Below, piece after piece: positions 59,121-64,000 of a stretch of DNA of 64,000 bases (position 1 is the first letter of the stretch; each line of letters begins with the position of its first letter). Location of the stretch: NCBI GenBank assembly GCA_018881555.1, contig JACAXG010000061.1:2666001-2730000 (forward strand). Direction: 5' to 3'. The position numbers and the translations under genes were made by a program. Source of the DNA: Amblyornis subalaris. Its lineage: Eukaryota > Chordata > Aves > Passeriformes > Ptilonorhynchidae. A model generated the notes under the pieces. That model was not told where the DNA came from. It was given only the letters and a program-made list of their open reading frames with translations, and did not search any database.

Positions 59121-62100
59121 TTTTCTCATGGTTCTTGTTTTTCTCTCAGGATCTTGTTCTGTCCCATAACTTGTGCCAATGATCAAAACACATGCTTTGT
59201 AGAGTTTGCTCATACTCTGTACAATGGCCATATATGGCTTGACCAAGACATACAACCCATTGTCCTGGAAGCTATTTGCTTGAACTTCAGTGTTTTTTCT
59301 TGCTTTCAGAATGTGCTACATACAGAGCANTTTCCTCCAAAGGTTACATTTGCATTATCAGCAAAGAATATGGAAAACTGCACAATTTTGGTTGATTACA
59401 AACTACATATTCTCAAACCAGCNCTGTAATTCTAATTGCTTCTTTCTGGGTTCTTCCATAAAGTTTACCAGCTAATTTGCACAACCACATTCAGCTGTGA
59501 AAAGCTATGGCTCAGTCAGAGGCTGCACCAGCTTCCTCTTTTCTTTGTCTGGAGCATCTGTTATGATAGAATAGTAAACAATTTCTTTTTCTGAATAATT
59601 CCAAATAATTCATCCAGTGCAATTCACTCCAAGGAAATCTTAGATAGCACACATACGCCTTTTGTTCTTCTGCAACTTCCTACTATTAAGAATGTGTCTG
59701 ATTGTTGTATGTGATGCTAAGTGGAATGTATTAGCCAAATGAAATTGGAGCCTGTCAATGACAGAATGGAGTGGCTGACCTTTATTGATGTTAAAAACAA
59801 AGGAACCTCCAACATTCAAAACCAAGTGTTCTCAGAAACATACAGTGGACTTTCTTATAAATTCAGCTTTCAGTGAACAGAATGGGGCAAAAGAGAGTGG
59901 AAATTTTTCTCTNTGTACAAGAATAATCAAACCCTAAAAGAACAAAAACGGTTTTGTGGGACAAGGCCCATCAGTGTCTTTGCTACTGTTAGCCAGTGTA
60001 GTAAAGCTATTGTCTTTGGACTCACACCTGAGAGTATGCTTGAGTATATCTAACTTACTGCAAATTATTTTCAACATTAAAACACAGTCCTATGAAGAAC
60101 CCTTCATCTTAGCTCTTCATCAGTGTCCATTTCCCCTCTGCTTCTACAGGAAATAATACTGTTTCAAATGGAGACGGAATAAGTTACTCCAAAGAGCTGA
60201 GTAATACCAGAGGTTTGCAAAGCGGGTTTTTGGGCTACAGGTTGATAATTTACAACCAACTCACTGGTAGAGTGCTCTTCTGAAATAAAAGCAGGTCTGC
60301 AATAAAATGAAGGAGAATTTGGAGTGCCTTGTAGTACAGTGCTGAGAGGAATCAGCTGGTCATATGAGTGCTAGTGAATGTAAATCAGGAAAAAAACACG
60401 TGTGACTTTTGCTTCTACAGCCAAGCTAAATCCCAGTGCTTCGTGTGAATGAAGTCAAAGATTTGCAGAACTTAAGACGGAGAAGACTAGTCAGAGTTTA
60501 CTTCTGAGCTGAGCATGAAAGGCAGGGGTGGTTTCCTTAAGACCGAAGAACATATCTGGATTTTTTCATGCAGTTCAGTGCTGCTCCTCACAGCCAGGTG
60601 ACCAGCCTTGAGTCGCTCAGCTGGTTTAACAACTCTCCCAAATGACAAGTATTTCCAGCATGCAGGAAGCTCCCTGCAGAGCTCCAGTGTACAGCGGGCA
60701 TCCTGCCCTGCTCAGAGTCTACTGTCACCGCACAAGGCCATGCTGGGCGCTCATTGGATCTTGGTTGGAGCATGCTTGGACACAGCCAAAGAACAGGACT
60801 AAATACAAAAACAGTTCAGCTTTTCGGTGAGTGAGAATGAGCAAAGCTTCAATAGTCTGTAATAAAGATGCTGCCTTGTATTCTTATAATTCAGGAGAGC
60901 GTAAATGATCATGTATCATTTACATGAGGAGGGTATAATACTATTTACGTAGAATTTACAAAAGGATATGAGGAATTCTAGAGACCTAACCAGGACTGAG
61001 TGATTTGGGCATCACAGTGACATTTACAGTTTGTGGTAGATGAAGATTAATTTTGGATAAAGACAGGACAAATCTATGATCTGAATTACTCANGTGAATG
61101 ATAAGATCTAAATTAATGGTAACCACTAAAGAAAAAATCTAAAACATAAAACTGTGGACAGCAATTCAATAGAAACAACAGTCACGAAATAGCAGCTAAT
61201 CTTAAAGTTGAGTAAGAAGAAATTGGCTGGAAAAAATTGTTTCTAAGTTCCTTAGGAACTAAAGTGATAAATAAAGATCTAAACAATGAAAATTTGTCGC
61301 TTAAAAATGAGCATAACTGGCAGCCATATTTAACAGCCCAAGCCCCATCTGCTCACTGGACTGAAGGCTGTACTGAATTCCTGTCACAGGCATCCTTTGA
61401 ATTTCCTGAAGTCAATTGAGGATGTACTTCTTGCAAGAGAGATTGAGCCTAGGGACCATTGTGGTGTCTGCTATCAAGAGAGCAAGGAGCAGCTCAGCTG
61501 GACTATTGCTCTCTGCTGTCGTAATTCCAGTTTTCTTCCCAGGTGCTGGGAAGACCTTGGTGAAGTTTTGTCTCTGCCTTTAGTGGGCACTGCTTAGCTG
61601 TGGTGCTGCAACTGCTGTTGTCATTGACTGTGTGTGGTGGTGGGCTCAAACCCCAGGTGGAAGATGGTGATGGTTTGCTCTTCACTCAAACTGTTCTGCA
61701 GGTGAGGAGAGCTGTAAAAAGGTGTTGCTTTCTCCCACTCTTTTGGCTTTATTCTGTAGAAAGGGGTTTTCACAAAAATAGAGAGTTTAGGACACAGCTT
61801 CTACCTGTGCTTCAAAGTCCCTCATGGCACTGCTGGCAGGTTCCTNCAGAAATTGCTTTGTAGTGTATGGCTCAGGCTGTGCATGCAAAGATTAGATGGA
61901 CCCAGCACNATGTGACCCGGCTGAGGGCTGAATCTCTGCACACTGGGGTAATACAAGTGATAATACTCTGCTTTTGGTCAACTTCTAAAGCTCAGCTTCT
62001 ACAAGCTGCATTAATATTCCTGATATTTTAATAAGACCTCATAATCAGTTAAATTAAACNTGAATTCACCACTTAAAGAGCAGCACAGGATCTCTGTTTC

Positions 62101-62293
62101 TGAAGCCTCTGACAGATAAATGGCGGACATGATGCAAAAGATCTCAAGACAGGGAGTGTGACCAATTTTCTGTATTCAGTTTACTTTTGTGAGAAATTGA
62201 GTTGAAACTGCTATTGCATTGGTTATGGGGGTCTGGAAAGAATTTCTGTTCTGTCTCATTTCTACAAATACTTGCTCTGAATGACCCTTCATT
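59121..62293. other. Non-coding stretch, no supported gene
   Basis: AT-leaning sequence with small open frames on both strands and no recognisable domain. No repeat family is named with confidence. Confidence 0.45.
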
Positions 62294-62359
62294 TGGGGTT
62301 GGACTAAATGATTTTCAAAGATCCCTTCCAACCCAAACAGTTCTGTGATTCTGTGATTC
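62294..62359 (+). mobile_element. Very short CR1 LINE 3' end, plus orientation
   Basis: GGGGTTGGACTAAATGATTT, then CAAAGATCCCTTCCAACCC and the tandem ATTCTGTG-type repeats (TTCTGTGATTCTGTGATTC, 62341-62359), form the extreme 3' terminus of a CR1 element. Only about 65 bases remain. The well-kept terminal repeats suggest a recent or heavily 5'-truncated insertion. Confidence 0.88.
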
Positions 62360-63407
62360 ATTAACAGTTCATGTGGCAGTGAATGATTATATCCTGGGAG
62401 GTTTCTGACATCTTGTTCTTGCTTCATAAACCTTAAGTGAGGTATGTATGTGTTATAAGATTCANGAGCTGCAATCTGGCAGAAATGAAATGTTCCACCT
62501 TATTTTGACCGAGGCAGAACTTGTAGGTTACTTATCTTCATCTTCAGACACGTTTTTTCCCGGCATGGAAGGATTGAGAGTTTTCCAGGAAAAATAAGAT
62601 TTTGCCTTTGCAGGAGCTGGGACTGCTCGTGTGAACCACTGTCACCACTTCAGTGCAGTGAGAGAGAGTTGTTTCCTCCATGTAATACAGGAGAGAATTT
62701 ATATAGATAATTGCAAATACTGCTAAAATGAGAAGGTGTCACAAGTACATTCTTATAAAACCATGTCTATATTCTATCCAAATAACAGGTATATTTCAAA
62801 AGACAGGTTCAGAGTCTTTTATCAGTTAAGGGCTTCCGAAAAATTACATTTCCCTTCAAAATCAGGTATCACTCCTTGTGCAAAATGATGTTATGTCATA
62901 CCCTTCTAACCTGATAAATTTGAAAATTCATTAAAACTTTATTTTGAACAACCCTAGCCATCTCTTTTCTTGCATCTGGAAATACAACAAATCTTTACCA
63001 AATGAATATACAAAAAGAACTGGTTTTATTTTTTTATTAATGGTTGTAGTTACATCAGAATACAGCAACATGCCAAAATAAAACAGTAGCACAGTTTGTG
63101 GGATTTTTTTGTTTTATGCCTGGTGAGATTTTAATTGATCAAATTTAACACTCAAACAGTCAAAGAAGCCAGATTATTTCACTTAAAAAACAAGGCTTGC
63201 AGATTCTGGAAGATATCTTAAAATTAGCTTTCTGTTTTTACTGGCACATATGTTTTTAAAAAATGCAAGTTTCTTCTTGCTTCACTATAGATTTAGTGGC
63301 AATATGAACATTTAGTGATGATGATCTCAAAGGTGTTTTTCAGCCTAGTTGATTTTGTGAATATAAATGCTGTTATATAAGTAATTATATATATATAAAG
63401 ATATAAA

Positions 63408-63415
<8 letters not shown>
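62360..63415. other. Non-coding stretch, no supported gene
   Basis: AT-rich sequence with short T and A runs; no gene or repeat family is recognised. Confidence 0.45.

Positions 63416-63439
<24 letters not shown>
63416..63439. repeat. (TA)12 microsatellite
   Basis: Twelve uninterrupted TA units inside a longer AT-rich zone (63376-63440) that includes a shorter TATATATATA string at 63387-63396. It is likely length-polymorphic. Confidence 0.95.
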
Positions 63440-64000
63440 ATTCTGCCAAATATTCTATGGTATTTTTAATCAAAGCAATGAATTCAAATTAGTGCTTTGT
63501 TGTGAAGTGTTTCGGCCTTTTTCATTCAGTCAGGAAAACCCAAGCAACTCTTCAGTTGCCATCTTTATACTGCTAATGCAGAATTTTCTTTAAAGTTTAT
63601 GTTTCAGATATTTGTTCAGTTTTTATGAACTTAAACCCTTATTCTGTCTTGATTCTCCTGCAATACACTTACAATTAGCTCCTTGACTAGAACCTGTCAA
63701 GGCTGATGTTTTTCACTGCCTTGACAATGCTTACATTATTTGAGCTCCTGAAGGTAATCATCCACAACCTTACCTATTTATCTTATAATTAGACACATAA
63801 ATTGGCATTTAATTACTTTTCTTTAGGAATCCTGCTGTACCCCATAGAAACTCAAAGTGCACTTCAAGATGCTTAAGGTCACAAAGCATGGGTTTAGTAG
63901 CTTCACTGAGTTGTTCAAACAGGAGTGTTTTAGCCCTTCACTCTGAGTGACTTTTACACAGTGAACTGAGCAGAGCACACAAAGGTTGTTCACTTTGGAA
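63440..64000. other. Non-coding stretch to the window edge
   Basis: AT-rich sequence without a recognised gene or repeat. TTGACTAGAACCTGTCAAGG and TTGACAATG strings around 63,682-63,729 give weak inverted similarity, which I do not interpret. Confidence 0.45.

Overview
The window is vertebrate nuclear DNA and almost certainly from a bird. The evidence is several 3'-end fragments of the CR1 LINE family, including the characteristic terminal octamer-like repeats of the ATTCTGTG type, and one avian-type endogenous retrovirus LTR. Base composition is AT-leaning and CpG-poor, low-complexity tracts are short, and isolated single N bases are scattered throughout. There are no bacterial features: no operons, no CRISPR, and no long ORFs. 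The ORFs of 60-150 codons spread over all six frames are what chance produces at this size. The species and chromosome cannot be determined from the sequence alone. Layout: positions 1-3,244 carry the only reasonable gene signal. This is a 237-base phase-0 candidate exon (1182-1418) and, one short intron later, a 60-base candidate terminal exon (3185-3244) whose phase matches. A possible 3' UTR follows, with polyadenylation-type hexamers at 5580 and 5921. I do not recognise the encoded protein. From about 6 kb to 64 kb I see a gene-poor region, either intergenic DNA or a very long intron. It contains CR1 fragments on both strands (about 8.4, 9.7, 26.1, 33.2, 39.4, 43.2, 58.9 and 62.3 kb), an ERVL-like LTR (about 23.1-23.9 kb), two possible MIR/L2-type relics, simple repeats, and several small local duplications and inverted repeats. 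Some repeat-free blocks resemble conserved non-coding regulatory DNA in texture, with homeodomain-like TAATTA/TAATTG cores, E-boxes or a CpG cluster (18.2-18.6, 20.7-21.1, 46.0-46.4 and 56.0-56.5 kb). A further isolated exon-like interval with good splice sites lies at 32539-32684. Two minus-strand stretches (44.7-45.4 and 54.5-55.3 kb) have adjacent open frames that look protein-like and could be decayed retroelement or retrogene remnants, but the chance explanation is not excluded. I found no convincing undescribed biological system. The observations most worth following up are the exon pair at the left edge, the exon-like interval at 32.5 kb, the 80-bp duplication at 52.4/53.5 kb, and the enhancer-like blocks. 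All of these need cross-species alignment or RNA evidence.
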